Part shown: piece by piece, positions 11,330-21,443 of the stretch
Layout: each line of letters starts with the position of its first letter
How positions within the stretch are numbered: the first letter of the stretch is position 1
Assembly: GCA_948144175.1 (NCBI GenBank)
Contig: CANXME010002644.1
Coordinates: 1,620,001 to 1,684,000 of the forward strand
Origin: Closterium sp. NIES-65
Lineage: Eukaryota > Streptophyta > Zygnematophyceae > Desmidiales > Closteriaceae
Direction of reading: 5' to 3'
Length of the DNA stretch: 64,000 nucleotides
Made by a program: the position numbers and the translations under genes
Notes under the pieces: generated by a model
What the model was told of the DNA's origin: nothing
Database searches by the model: none
Seen by the model: the letters and a program-made list of their open reading frames with translations, nothing else

Positions 11330-11741
11330 ACCACCACACGGCACAGAAGATGTCGCAAAGATGGTTCTGATTTCGCCAGCTCGAATGGTTACCAAATAAG
11401 GCATGTGACGATTCTGTGGTTACGGTAGTCCTGTACATGGTTTTGATAGAGCTGCTTGGGGGCTGCTGCTGGTTACCCTGTGTGTGCTGTTGCTGAGTGC
11501 AATGCACAAGGGGTAACCATTAGCAGCTCGCCAAATAAGGAGTAGGTCACAGGGCTCCTGCCCTCTGTGTGCTTCTATGCATGGTGTTGTGTGAGGTAAA
11601 TAGTTGGGTCTCTGTGATCCTTAGGGCCATGATCTCATAGCAAGCAAAACCGCTGCGCTGATAGGAGTATAATCAGAACTAACAGAATTGCAACAAATGT
11701 GGAACGTTTCTAGTGCCCATAGTGTACAGCGCTAATGGGCT
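11330..11741. other. Intergenic, 3' ends of two convergent genes
   Basis: Contains the out-of-frame C-terminal block noted for the upstream gene (to 11398). It also holds a segment (aatgggctttacacaacc, about 11733) that is conserved next to the stop codons of the other WRKY-like copies, for example about 16418, 36047 and 41258. No other gene is seen. Confidence 0.5.
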
Positions 11742-14165
11742 TTACACAACCTTCCGACACCGCTTTGCTTTCCTCACAGGGGGTGAATGGTTGTGTGTGC
11801 CCTGAAACGTTATCTTCTCTGGCTGCCCGTCAACAACATCAATGGTTCTGGTTGCCCAACAGCCTCCAGACGAATGTAAACTGCAGCGGTAGTATTTCCT
11901 TAAGAAAGGAGCCTCCCCTTTCGGAGCGATGACCTTGTTTCCATAGTTGTGCCACCTGTAGTTTGGATCGCTTGGGTTCGTGCTTCCAGCAGCATGCGTA
12001 CGGCAAGCACCTATATCCGAACCACCAGCAACAGGGCCGGCAGCTTCCGGGCCGGAAGGAGTGGCTCGAGTGCCAGGCGTAGGACTGGGCGTTGCTCCTG
12101 GACCGGAAGGCGTGGGATTGCCGCTACAGCCGGCATTGCCCCTTGCCGGTAAGTACTCCTCCATTGCTTCAACTCGCCTTAGTCCCGTGTAAGGAGCATG
12201 CATCCTCCGAGCAATAAGTTTTGCCCTCTTGTTTCCCTTCTCGCGTATCTCCTTTATTTCTCTCTCCCCCACCTTGGAAGCTTCAGGCCCTCTCGGGTTG
12301 GAAGCTTCTTCAGGCTGCTCTGCGGCCGAAGCTGACAGCACCACAGGGGGTGAAGCTCCTCTGGTTACTTCAGACGTCGGCAATTGAAGACGCACGGCGC
12401 TACCAGTACGGATCCTGGATGTCAGTGGGTTGCTCAATATGGAGAATGGCACTTCGGTCGACTGGTGAGAGTACAGAGTAGCAGACTCCACCATGAGCCC
12501 TTGAGAGAATCCCGCTGCGGAGCTTCCGTTTCCTGGCTCATGCGCAATACCGCCCTCACCCCTTCGCCTTGCCAAGGATGATTGAAGCAGCGCGGCCAAC
12601 ACGGCCTTGCGTCGAATACTCTCTGGAGAGGTGGGGCCCTCGCTCACAGCTGGCATGGCCGGCACAAGAGTAACAGCTGTTTCCGCTGCAAAGACGACTC
12701 GGGCTCTCATGTCGGCGGTTACCGTCAGCGCAGGATTCGGAACGGTTACCGCACGGGTTACCGCTTCAGGGAAGGCAGGAGACTCAGGCTCGTCAAGGGC
12801 GGCGTCGCTTAAAGCCTGTGCGATTCCCGAGAGAGGGGACGAAGCTCGGTCGCCGTTTTCCATGCCGCTGTTGCTGCTGGCGCCGCCCTCTTCATCAGCA
12901 GCCGTGCTGCTGCTGCCAGAGCTGCTATTCTCGCTCGCCGTGTCCCGGAACGAAACGACTTGGCACAGCGCCTCCGGATCTTGCGCCATGTCGGTGGTCG
13001 ATGCAGGCCTGTCGCCGTCGATCATGTTACCACTCGCGCTCGCGTTCGTTCTGCGTCGCTTCATCTGCTTCAGCAGCCCTGTGAGAGTCAGCCCTGAGCC
13101 GCCATCATCACCAGCGCCATCATTACCGACGGGAGAGCCACGTCCGCCAATACCGACGGCACACGCCGGGATCGCAGCACCAGCATCGGCGTTAGAAGGA
13201 GCATTCCCGCAAGCGGCGGCACCGGCCGCGTTAGCAGCCTGCCGCACGCTGTCGCGCCACAGGCGGGGCGATTCCGATTCGACTCCCAGCCTCGCCGCAG
13301 TTGCCGGTGGCTGAGAAATCTCGCCGCCTGTCAGCGGGATCTCCGATTCGGGCGTCCGATGCCACTGGCAGTGGTGAGTCGTTGCCGGATCCAGCCCACC
13401 GAGATTCGCGACGTGTCCCGCGCGGAGAGCTCCAAAAGAGGCGCCATGGAATTGAAGGCTCGTCGTGGCGGGCTGGAAGGCCAGTGTCGAGTCGCCAGCA
13501 TCGAACGAGTGGTTTGTCGTGTCGTTTCCCTCCAGGAAACCGTACAAGTTGTTCTTCGTGTCGTTTTCTTCCCGGAAACCGCCGTAACCCGCGGTGATTC
13601 CGTCATGATGGCTAACTTGGTGAAGCTGAAGGTGACGAGGCGAATCCGAGTCGCTCAGCGACCGTCTGAAGTTCCCGTAACTGTATGCTGCGAGCGCCAG
13701 CGGCAACAGCCCCGTTTTCGCCGCCATCGTCGTTGAGTCGGCGCTCGCGCGGCCGTTCGCGGAGATCGCGTCGGCGGAGTTGGCGGAGCACTCGTTCTGT
13801 ACCGCCGCTGCGGTGTCCGCGCCGGCCTGCAGGTCGGCGAGGATTCTCGAGACGCACAGATCGCCCCGGTGGTCGTTGCAGCTAACGGCTGCGCCGAGGA
13901 TAATCGCGTCGCCTTGTAACCGCTCGCCATGCGGTTTGTCAATCAACTTTATTTCACCGTACAGCGGTTCGGCAGACGAGATTTCTGACGCCGGCGCGGC
14001 GCCGCCGCCTGGGAGTTCCAAAGCGTCTTCAAAGGCGGGCGCGGAGGCAGCAGTATCGGCGGGCCACGCGTCAGCCCAGTCGCCGGTGTTGATGGCTTCG
14101 GGCGGGACCTCCCACAAGCTGTTGCTGAAGCACGGCGAGTCGAAGAAGCGATCGTGGTTGCTCAT
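11742..14165 (-). CDS. WRKY-like zinc-finger protein, copy U1
   Basis: 807 codons from ATG 14165 (MSNHDRFFDSP); an in-frame TTG upstream is not used. No introns are needed. The acidic, low-complexity body contains modules of the GVESESPRL / AAGAAACGNAP type, and the block GLTLTGLLKQMKRRR lies near the middle. A basic block (REIKEIREKGNKRAKLI) that could act as a nuclear signal precedes the last 60 residues. These form a WRKY-like domain: NYRWHNYGNKVI, then YYRCS, zinc ligands C-X7-C-X21-H-N-H. WRKY proteins bind W-box DNA through WRKYGQK. Here the heptad is WHNYGNK, so the fold is likely kept but DNA recognition is probably altered. Canonical WRKY spacing is C-X4-5-C-X22-23-H-X-H. Four related copies lie at 16445, 36099, 41263 and 44834. 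DNA-binding regulator is an inference from the domain. Confidence 0.8.
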   Translation of the reverse strand: MSNHDRFFDSPCFSNSLWEVPPEAINTGDWADAWPADTAASAPAFEDALELPGGGAAPASEISSAEPLYGEIKLIDKPHGERLQGDAIILGAAVSCNDHRGDLCVSRILADLQAGADTAAAVQNECSANSADAISANGRASADSTTMAAKTGLLPLALAAYSYGNFRRSLSDSDSPRHLQLHQVSHHDGITAGYGGFREENDTKNNLYGFLEGNDTTNHSFDAGDSTLAFQPATTSLQFHGASFGALRAGHVANLGGLDPATTHHCQWHRTPESEIPLTGGEISQPPATAARLGVESESPRLWRDSVRQAANAAGAAACGNAPSNADAGAAIPACAVGIGGRGSPVGNDGAGDDGGSGLTLTGLLKQMKRRRTNASASGNMIDGDRPASTTDMAQDPEALCQVVSFRDTASENSSSGSSSTAADEEGGASSNSGMENGDRASSPLSGIAQALSDAALDEPESPAFPEAVTRAVTVPNPALTVTADMRARVVFAAETAVTLVPAMPAVSEGPTSPESIRRKAVLAALLQSSLARRRGEGGIAHEPGNGSSAAGFSQGLMVESATLYSHQSTEVPFSILSNPLTSRIRTGSAVRLQLPTSEVTRGASPPVVLSASAAEQPEEASNPRGPEASKVGEREIKEIREKGNKRAKLIARRMHAPYTGLRRVEAMEEYLPARGNAGCSGNPTPSGPGATPSPTPGTRATPSGPEAAGPVAGGSDIGACRTHAAGSTNPSDPNYRWHNYGNKVIAPKGEAPFLRKYYRCSLHSSGGCWATRTIDVVDGQPEKITFQGTHNHSPPVRKAKRCRKVV

Positions 14166-14218
14166 CGAGTTCGATTTGTTCAAATGCAGTACAGGGGGTT
14201 GGTTGTGTCCAATCGGTT

Positions 14219-14240
14219 CGAGTGGGTGGGATAGGATGGG
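14219..14240 (-). promoter_or_regulatory. Repeated CCCATCC-type box upstream of U1
   Basis: The plus strand reads gggtgggataggatgggg about 55-75 bp upstream of the U1 start. Comparable ggatgggatgg-type boxes lie at a similar distance upstream of U2 (18529-18544) and U4 (42627-42648), next to a shared gaaacgct word. It is conserved between the copies, so either a promoter/5'UTR element or simply co-duplicated sequence. Confidence 0.35.
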
Positions 14241-15395
14241 GTTCGATTGCCGTGTCTGTGAATAACCCGGCGAGATTGGGACCGAGGAAAGCGGCGAGGT
14301 TTGACAACGAGTGAAACGCTGACCAATACTGAATACCCGAGGGTTGACTTTAAGGTCTCAATTTCAACGCGTCAACGCTTGAGGCAGATGCAGAACTCTT
14401 GTGTGCGTGAAGAGTTCTTCGTTGAGAGTGGTAAAGTGCAACGATGCCTGACGGTCATTGGAGGAAAAGAGTGTAGGCCATCTGGGATAGCGTAGGATGG
14501 CATGGCGTGTCTGAAGGTGGCGGGAAGGTCCGTGAACGTGGAGTAGACGCGAACGCCACTGCGCCACCAATGCACGCGCTGAAGGCCGAGCATGGAACTG
14601 GGAGGGTGGCGAGGCGAGCGAGGTGACGGGGGGAGCGAACCGCGCCGCATGTCCTCCAAATATCGCGTCACGCAACTCTTTACCTCCGATATGTTACTGG
14701 CTTGTGGCGAAGACAAAGGATGCAGAAAGCGAGCGACAAGTTTATCGTCATTTCGTAGCTACCAGCGAAGAGCTGTAGTCTGGATTCGCAATTGCGTTTG
14801 TTCGTTTCACTTCACCCAATCAACATCTAGGGGCAACAGAGGGAATGTGTTGACCAGGTCAACGACAACCAGATCTACGACTGACACAACGGGCATGGTC
14901 CGAAACATTTTGGGGCTGGTCTGAAAAACAGTGGAGCATCTCGTGCAGATTGATGGTTGCTAGGGGGACAGTGTAACCTCTACAGCGATGTACCACGCAA
15001 GACCATTGTAGCCTCTACGATATTGGATACTTTGACCTACTCAACTCATCCCAACATCAATTACAGAGAACTGGGTGTGCTTGTATTGGCACACTATCTA
15101 ATCAAGTAGAGCTTGAACACAACCAAGCATGAACCTTCTCACCAGATATTAACGTCGTAATCCAGTTTGAATCTCTTTTTTTCATAAAATTAATCATTTA
15201 TAATTTTCAGACCGTAGCTGCGAAAACCAAGTACTGTATATTTTTTTAACAATGATATCTCCATTTTTAATACATATCAGCACACATTCTTACTGACCAT
15301 TTGATTATCTTTTGTACCAGTAATGCTGTAGACCTCGTCTTTTGCCATTACTACATTTCCAGTTGTCGGGTTAGGCGATGTTACACGATATGGCT
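14241..15395. other. U1 upstream flank, no gene seen
   Basis: Contains a segment starting cgcgccgcatgtcctccaa (about 14640) that is repeated upstream of U4 (about 43060) and, more diverged, near 19557. AT-rich sequence follows at 15150-15300. ORFs here have no recognisable motif. Confidence 0.5.
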
Positions 15396-15529
15396 CGGAT
15401 CCAGTACACTGCACTGTAGGAGCAGGTCCGAGGCTCGATGCAGAAGGTCGGAAGTGGTGGAGAGTGGGGTGACTGGAAAGTGTAGCTCGTCAAGAACGGT
15501 AGAACACTGCCGAGCACGTACAACGGATT

Positions 15530-15960
15530 TTAGTTCGGTGGAAAGTGGGTTTGCTCAGGTATATCCAACAGAGGAACAGCTTCGTCGAACCACCAAACCT
15601 GAGCATGACTGCCACGTATGCCACTCCCTCGACTTTTACTTCTCTCGTGCGCACGAAACAATTCTTCAGAGTTCAACGCGTTTGAATTTTTAGATTCGTG
15701 TCGATGCGCGATAGAAACGCGGCTCCTGCCAGCACGAGCCGCGCATGGAGCAACGGCCTAGACAAGCGCCCCGTGGCTCTGATCGTCCATCAAGCCCAAG
15801 GACAAGAAAGTCGAGAATTGTTCTCACAACTAGTCAGGTATTGTTGTGTCCAGAAATGACTATTTCCAGACCCTTGAGAGGTATCCTTACAATCGTCGCA
15901 CCCACTTTTCCTTTCATTCCTTGAACGTGTGATTCTCAACCTCATAGAGTACTTGGCATA
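15530..15960 (+). repeat. Duplicated 5' flank of the convergent gene pair (unit U2)
   Basis: The run ggtgga..gggtttgctcagg through gaacagcttcgtcg, cgaaacaattcttcagagttcaac and gaaacgcggctcctgcca is matched at about 40340-40555 (U4). It is also matched, more diverged, at about 43835-44035 (U5) and 9930-10130 (U1). It precedes the Q-rich gene or its fragment each time, so it is the promoter-side flank of that gene, copied with each unit. Confidence 0.75.
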
Positions 15961-16015
15961 AACTTCTCAGTAGTGACGAGGGGACCACCTGTAATACAAA
16001 CGGCCCACAGCTATT

Positions 16016-16291
16016 ATGGGATGCAACGGCCTGGCGCAAAACACCCCTGCTGTTCTCTTCCTCTCTGCGCACGACCTGGTCTTTTGGAATGTCAGCCGGA
16101 TCGGCAAGGCCACGGGGAAACCGTAGCCGCAGCTCTGGGTGTAAGTACTTGAGGACGACACAAGCGAGTGTGCCTATACCGGGAGTGACTGCGACGACAG
16201 CCGCTCCACCGTATTTATTTCAACAGGCTCGCTTTTCTTCGCGGACTTACTTTCAGCAGTAGGACCCCTTTCCCGCATTTCCGTGCCGTAT
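16016..16291 (+). pseudogene. Truncated copy of the GTGVFLP gene 5' part (U2)
   Basis: Starts at ATG 16016 (MGCNGLAQN, compare MGSNGQMQK of the intact gene) and follows it through the SECAYTGSDCDDS block. Two in-frame stops (TAG near 16124, TAA near 16144) break it. Similarity ends at about 16291, exactly where a 5' splice consensus gtaagt begins (16292-16297). The acidic, Q-rich and GTGVFLP parts are missing. Its end faces the stop codon of the WRKY-like gene U2 about 150 bp away. Confidence 0.75.
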
Positions 16292-16444
16292 GTAAGTGAA
16301 AACATTCTACATTGCACTCGGGAAACGACCCAAACAATTTATTGCACAAGAAGGAAAAAAAACAATCAATAGCAAACTGTGCGAAGTTTTTACTGGCACG
16401 GAGTACACAATATGTAATGGGCTTAAAAAACCCTACGTACGACC

Positions 16445-18454
16445 TTACGTGTCCCTCCTCGCGAGCGGTACATGTTCGTGTGTGACGATAACCTTAATTC
16501 GCGGAGACTGCCCGTCAACATAATCGACGGTTTTCTTTGCCGGACAGCCTGCAGAACGTAGACTGCATTTGTAGTATATTCTCTTGAACGGAAATTCCTC
16601 TTCCGTATAAATGGTCTTCCTTCCATCGTCGCGCCACGTGTGGATTGCTCCACTTGGGCTTGGTGTCGTGTTTGCAGCTGCAGACGTATCAGCTGCAGAC
16701 GTATCAGCTGCAGACATATCAGCTGCAGACGCAGCTGGACTGGAAGCAGCAGACCCACCAGCGGTAGGAGTGGCAGGTGCTGATATGGACGGAGTCGTTA
16801 TCGTTGTTGGGGTGGTATGGGTGGTAGTGCTTGGGGTGTTAGGAGTTGAATTGGTAAGAGTTGGGGTGACAGGAGAGGCGGTGATAGGAGGTGAAGTGGT
16901 AGGAGTTAGGGTGATAGGAGTTCCGGTGATAGGAGGTGAAGTGGTAGGAGTTGGGGTGATAGGAGTTGCGGTGAGAGGAGGTGAAGTGGTAGGAGTTGGG
17001 GTGATAGGAGGTGGGGTGATAGGAGTTGGAGTGATAGGAGCTGGGGTGATAGGCGTTTGGGTGATAAGAGTTGAAGTGGTAGGAGTCGGGGTGATAGGAG
17101 CTGAGGTGGTAGGAGTTGGACCGGCATTTTTCATGAACCTCGCCCTCTTATTTCCTTTCTCCCCCATCTCTCTTTCCTGTCGATTTGCAGACTTTCTCTT
17201 GTCCTCCGCTTTGAAAGCAACCAGCCCGTTTTCCTTTGAAGCTTCCTCCGGCTGCACCGTTGCCAACGCTGACTGTTCTGCAGCGGGTGAAGCGCCTACG
17301 GTCGATCCCAATGTTTGCTGTTGAAGCGGTAAGTTGTGTGGCGGTTCAGCCAGGTGATTGCGGCTTATGATCTGATTAGAGTTCAGAGGGAAAAGAGGGG
17401 CGCGGATCTGTTGACGAATGCTCAGGGTCGACGGATCTGTCGACCGATACTGCGAAGGTGAGGCACTGATACTTCCAGATCCGAAGCAACACGGCGCCGA
17501 ATGTTGCGGCATGTTGGTGGTCGACGCAGGCCTGGCGTCGTCATTGCTACCACTCGTATCACTCGCCGTGTCCCCGCGCGAAAGCATGTTACCCAGCGCC
17601 GAACTTCGCTGCATATTGGTGGTCGATGCTGGCCTGTCGCCGTCGTTGCTAGCACTCGCACCCGCCTGGCTTTTGTGTCGCGTCATCTGCTGCAACAGTC
17701 CTATGATGGTCGGCCCCGTGCTGCCGTCACTAGCGCCAGCAGTATCACCGCCGGCGCCAACGTAAGCCCCCTGATTCCCGTACTGCTGCTCTGCCGTGGC
17801 GTCAGCTTTTGGACCAGCGTCGGCATTAAATTTGGGGTCAGCGTCAGCGTCATCAGCATCAGCACCAGCAATATCACCGACGCCAACGCCAACGCCAGCA
17901 CCCTCGTTCCCGCATTGCTGCTGCTCTGCCGTGGCGTTATCCTCCGATGCCAAGACTCTCAGACGCCGAGTCCCCGTCTGCTGCGTGGAATCGCCTGCTA
18001 TCACGCCGGGATTGTCATTGTGGGTCTCGCATTGCTGCTGCTCTGCCGTGGCGTTATCCTCCGATGCCAAGACTCCCAGACGCGGAGTCCCCGTCTGCTG
18101 AGGAGAATCGCCGCCTATCGCGGCGGGATTTGCGCCGGCGAGTTGTAACGACGTGGCCGGCGAGGCGTTAAACAAATCGAGTGCAAACATTCCCAAAGCA
18201 GCCGCATGAAGATCTTCAGGCTGACCGTTCTCCCCCGCTTCGCCGTGTATGTCGCGATGCAGTTCGCGTGGCGGAACAACTAACCCCTTTCCAACGGCGG
18301 ATGCACCAGGATGGGTCCAGCCACCCGCGTCCATGGCGTTATTGCTGGCTCCCCACAGGTCGCGAATTAAATCCAAATTAAGCCATGAGCTCCACATGAA
18401 GGGTAAGGAATGAGACAGCTCGGGATATATATCTAGAGGATCGAAGTGAGCCAT
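16445..18454 (-). CDS. WRKY-like zinc-finger protein, copy U2
   Basis: 669 codons from ATG 18454 (MAHFDPLDIYPEL). The body holds a duplicated 50-residue module ending TAEQQQC (about 17930-18110) and Asp/Ala-rich repeats. The conserved block is TIIGLLQQMTRHK. A QPEEASK block and basic EREMGEKGNKRARFM follow. Next come a Thr/Pro tract of about 90 residues coded by a minisatellite (16860-17115), SAADTSAAD repeats, and the terminal domain. The domain heptad is WRDDGRK and the zinc ligands are C-X6-C-X21-H-E-H. Both the loss of Tyr in the heptad and HEH instead of HNH make it the most divergent intact copy. It is probably nuclear; function unknown. The frame is fully open, so it may be expressed. 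Confidence 0.75.
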   Translation of the reverse strand: MAHFDPLDIYPELSHSLPFMWSSWLNLDLIRDLWGASNNAMDAGGWTHPGASAVGKGLVVPPRELHRDIHGEAGENGQPEDLHAAALGMFALDLFNASPATSLQLAGANPAAIGGDSPQQTGTPRLGVLASEDNATAEQQQCETHNDNPGVIAGDSTQQTGTRRLRVLASEDNATAEQQQCGNEGAGVGVGVGDIAGADADDADADPKFNADAGPKADATAEQQYGNQGAYVGAGGDTAGASDGSTGPTIIGLLQQMTRHKSQAGASASNDGDRPASTTNMQRSSALGNMLSRGDTASDTSGSNDDARPASTTNMPQHSAPCCFGSGSISASPSQYRSTDPSTLSIRQQIRAPLFPLNSNQIISRNHLAEPPHNLPLQQQTLGSTVGASPAAEQSALATVQPEEASKENGLVAFKAEDKRKSANRQEREMGEKGNKRARFMKNAGPTPTTSAPITPTPTTSTLITQTPITPAPITPTPITPPPITPTPTTSPPLTATPITPTPTTSPPITGTPITLTPTTSPPITASPVTPTLTNSTPNTPSTTTHTTPTTITTPSISAPATPTAGGSAASSPAASAADMSAADTSAADTSAAANTTPSPSGAIHTWRDDGRKTIYTEEEFPFKRIYYKCSLRSAGCPAKKTVDYVDGQSPRIKVIVTHEHVPLARRDT
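16860..17115 (-). repeat. Minisatellite coding for a Thr/Pro tract in U2
   Basis: The repeat is built on ggtgataggagttgg / ggtgaagtggtaggag words (about 24-48 bp higher-order unit) on the plus strand. It codes TPITPTPTTSPPIT-type peptide on the minus strand in frame. None of the other four copies has it, so it expanded after duplication. Confidence 0.85.
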
Positions 18455-18528
18455 TTGCCGCAACTGAGTTGGGTGATGTGCTCCGTCGCAGCGCCCAGCG
18501 AAACGCTAGCAAGGAATTCGTGGGGTAT

Positions 18529-18544
18529 TGGGATGGGAGGGATG
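18529..18544 (-). promoter_or_regulatory. CCCATCC-type box upstream of U2
   Basis: The plus strand reads tgggatgggagggatg, about 75-90 bp upstream of the U2 start. It lies beside gaaacgctagca (about 18499), which is also found upstream of U4 (about 42597). Confidence 0.35.
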
Positions 18545-20437
18545 CAAAGCACTGGCCAGGGGCATCTGGGGTCGCGGGGATGACTGGCTTTGCCGCGAAG
18601 TTGCTAAGGGCCTCACTTCATATCCTAGTGAGGCTCTGACAAATTCGACAGGGTTGAGATTCAGAACTCTTTTTGCTGCTGCGAGAATTTCTGGGTTTTA
18701 TACAGCTCCAGGCTCTCGCGTAGCGTCGCTGTCTCACCACCACTGTGCATTGTTCGCCTGCGTGCAACGAGCGCCAGCTGACGCAGGCGCTGAATGAACT
18801 TTTCAGTTCAGATCCATCTTTCGCCTACAGTCGATGCTCACCTTATCCCGTGTCCAAAGGTTATCACAATCAGAAAAACAGTCACTCGCGAACGTTTTTG
18901 CCCGTGAGTGACTGAAATGAGCAAAGGGGTAGAGTCACCAAGTTGCAGAAGGTCGACGTCTGGAGTTCAGAAACAACAGGGGTTGCCTGTCGCATACGTC
19001 ATCGCATACGTCATCAAACAAAGGTTAACCGAGTTACAGCGACTTGGCGAAGGTCCCACTTTTACTATACAGTCCCATTTTTCCCCGTGGCGATGTGGCG
19101 AAGATCGAGGAAATGTCTGCTGCCCGTTTCAGTCTATTGCCGCCCGCCTACCTGGTGTTCTTGAAATGAGCACCGGTTGTATTGTATCACTGTTCCGCTA
19201 AGACAAGAGTTCCACCCTGCTTTTGCGGCTGTAATACTTAAGGGCATGTACCCTGTTGAATTCTTGGAAACAAGTGTCGACCACTCTACTTTTTTCCCAG
19301 CTCAAGACTAGACCTTTGCGCACTGCCATGTAGCTTACGAGGGTAAATATACTGCGAGCTGTAAGCTAAGGTCACATTACAGAGTTGGGGACACCTCACA
19401 AGGAGCACTGCAGTGGCAGAGTGAGCTCTGGTCCTTACTCGGATCTTGCTGGGTCCTTCAGAACATGTGAAGTTGCCGCAAGTGGACACACCACCCCCGT
19501 GCGCTGGAGCCTTGATGGTTCGGGAGAGCAGGTGTGAGGAAGGAGGATCAGTGCCCCGCGCCGCATGTCCAACAGACACATTCAATTCCCTTTACTTTTT
19601 TCCTAACGATTTCTGTCGTCAGCAAATTCAGCGGGTCCAGCGCGATTGCGCTGGCAGTGGCGAAGGAGTTCGTTTGTGATTCGCTCGTTCGTGTTCACGG
19701 CTGGTGATCGGCTTTGCGAATATTCCATTCCATTCATCGGACGGCTGAGGCAGCTTGAGATGGTCCGACTCCAGAAACTTGGGAACATCACAGCCTCATC
19801 AACTCTTGAAGCAACCAAGGATGGTCCGAGGACCGGTCCGAAACAGCGAGACCAAGTCCGAAGCATGTGTAGAATATACCACGTTATACCGCACAAAACC
19901 GTCATCCACTTGTTCCATTCCACGTTCACATATCTTGTATCTGTTCAAAGCGGTTAGTCGCAGTTCATGGCGGTCAATATAACAGGCCGCTTTGGTTTGA
20001 GAACTATTGTCCTTCAGTTTATAATTGCTCAATAACCATCCTGACTAATCTAAACATTGAATTGACCACTATACGTCGTGAAGAATCTCATTGAGCCGTA
20101 CTCAAACGAACAAAAATGACACACCCTTAGAGAATTAATGTTGCAACCTTGCATCAACTCTCATCGGACCTGGTCAGGATCCTTGTTATCAGACCAAATC
20201 GGTCTGATGGTCTGAAAATCAGACCTACTTTTTTCATTTCATCTGAACCGTAAGGCGGGTATTTTTATTTCGTATGAATCGTAAGACCGGTACTTTTATT
20301 TCGTCTCGAAAGAAAGACTCAGCGTTATGTTTCGTCAGAGTAATCAGATAGTGAGTACATTTCCGTCTAGCAGCAAGTACCGAGCAAGCAGCCCCCTCCC
20401 CGCGAACATTCGAGCCCGAAACCCTTGAATCGAAGTC
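18545..20437. other. Flank between U2 and Copia C, no gene seen
   Basis: The part at about 19755-19930 (gatggtccgactccagaaa through accacgttataccgcac) is matched by 43410-43560, so it belongs to the duplicated units. Near 20190-20320 are short gtctga/tcagac inverted words. Related words resume right of element C (35430-35530), as expected if C inserted into that sequence. No protein motif is seen. Confidence 0.5.
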
Positions 20438-20442
20438 CACCC

Positions 20443-20853
20443 TGTTACGAGATGAAGTTTTATGAGTAAGGCATTCATGTATGCTGCAGGAGCCGACTCT
20501 ACCGAGTACGGAGTCAAGGAGTCAGAAGAGTCGAAGCGACGCAGCAAGCATCTGACCAAAACCGATGCAGGCAGAAACATTTGAAATGAAAAGAGCGGGA
20601 ACAGGTTCGAAACGAGTTCCCGCGCCGCACGGTTTGAATTTGCTGTAATAAGGGAATGTACCCCTTAGAGTGCATGGCTAGTCTAGGTCTTTTCGTATTC
20701 CCCTGTATTATTACATAAACTCGATGTATGTATGTTTTTCTCAACTCAGTCATTTACATTCACTCTGACCTGAGATTCAAATCTTCCGCTGCAACACTAC
20801 TCTTGGATCAACCCTGAGCGATCCTTTGTTAAGTCCCACTTGGGATTGTAACA
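20443..20853 (+). repeat. 5' LTR of element C
   Basis: Matches 34804-35215 throughout. The TATA-like word is degraded here (attacataaac) but intact in the 3' copy (tatataaac near 35074). Confidence 0.95.
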
Positions 20854-20866
20854 TGGTATGAGAGCT
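20854..20866 (+). other. Primer binding site of element C
   Basis: tggtatgagagct directly follows the LTR end. It matches the initiator tRNA-Met site TGGTATCAGAGC except at one base. Element E has the same variant. Confidence 0.8.
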
Positions 20867-20947
20867 ACTCAGGGATTCTTCGCAAACTCACTTCCGTGAA
20901 ATTCGCCCAACCAAGATTTGGCGAGCAACACACGCTCCAACACCAAG

Positions 20948-21443
20948 ATGGCCGGAGGATCCGGAGGCCAAGCAAATCTGACGGCTGAAGGACAATCCAA
21001 CCCGGCTGCGACAAATGGGGCGACAACTACGATCGGCACTGCCCCTCTCGAGCAACTTTTCGCTCGACTTTCAATTATGGAGAAAGAACTCGAAGACCAG
21101 CGCAAATGCGATGCGGGAACCTCTTCCCAACCAGCACAACCTGGACAACCGGCTGAGAAAAGTCGTGATACCGCCGCGCACACCTTCTCCCTCGTCACAA
21201 ACAAATCAACAACTGCCCCGCGTCCAAGTGATGAAGCTATCAACTCTGCGCAAACACGCTTCCTTAACGTCTCAAAAATCAAGATTACTGCCGCGTTTGA
21301 CGGCAAGGACTTCTACACATGGAGTTTCGAGCTTGAGCTCCTCTTACAAACGGCGCAAATCTACCATTACTTCGACGGCTCGTATCCTAAACCGGTGGAA
21401 AACACCGACGTCGCCAGGGCTCAGTACTACAGTGAGTCTCTCA
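20948..21443 (+). pseudogene. Element C gag, first part
   Basis: The frame begins at ATG 20948 (MAGGSGGQANL); an in-frame TTG at 20918 may be the original start. The Gag signature is AAFDGKDFYTWSFELELLLQTAQIYHYFDGS, close to FDGKDFFTWSFEFEL of element E. The frame is interrupted after SESLM by the insertion of element D and resumes at 22827. Confidence 0.85.

Noticed and set aside
15301..15693. 130-codon ORF upstream of the U2 fragment
   Set aside because: The matching segment at 40340-40555 does not keep this frame; it is duplicated promoter-side flank.
18943..19164. Small ORFs in the 18.5-20.4 kb flank as genes
   Set aside because: No motif, no conserved context, and the flank diverges by insertions and deletions from its duplicate near 43.4 kb, which would break them.
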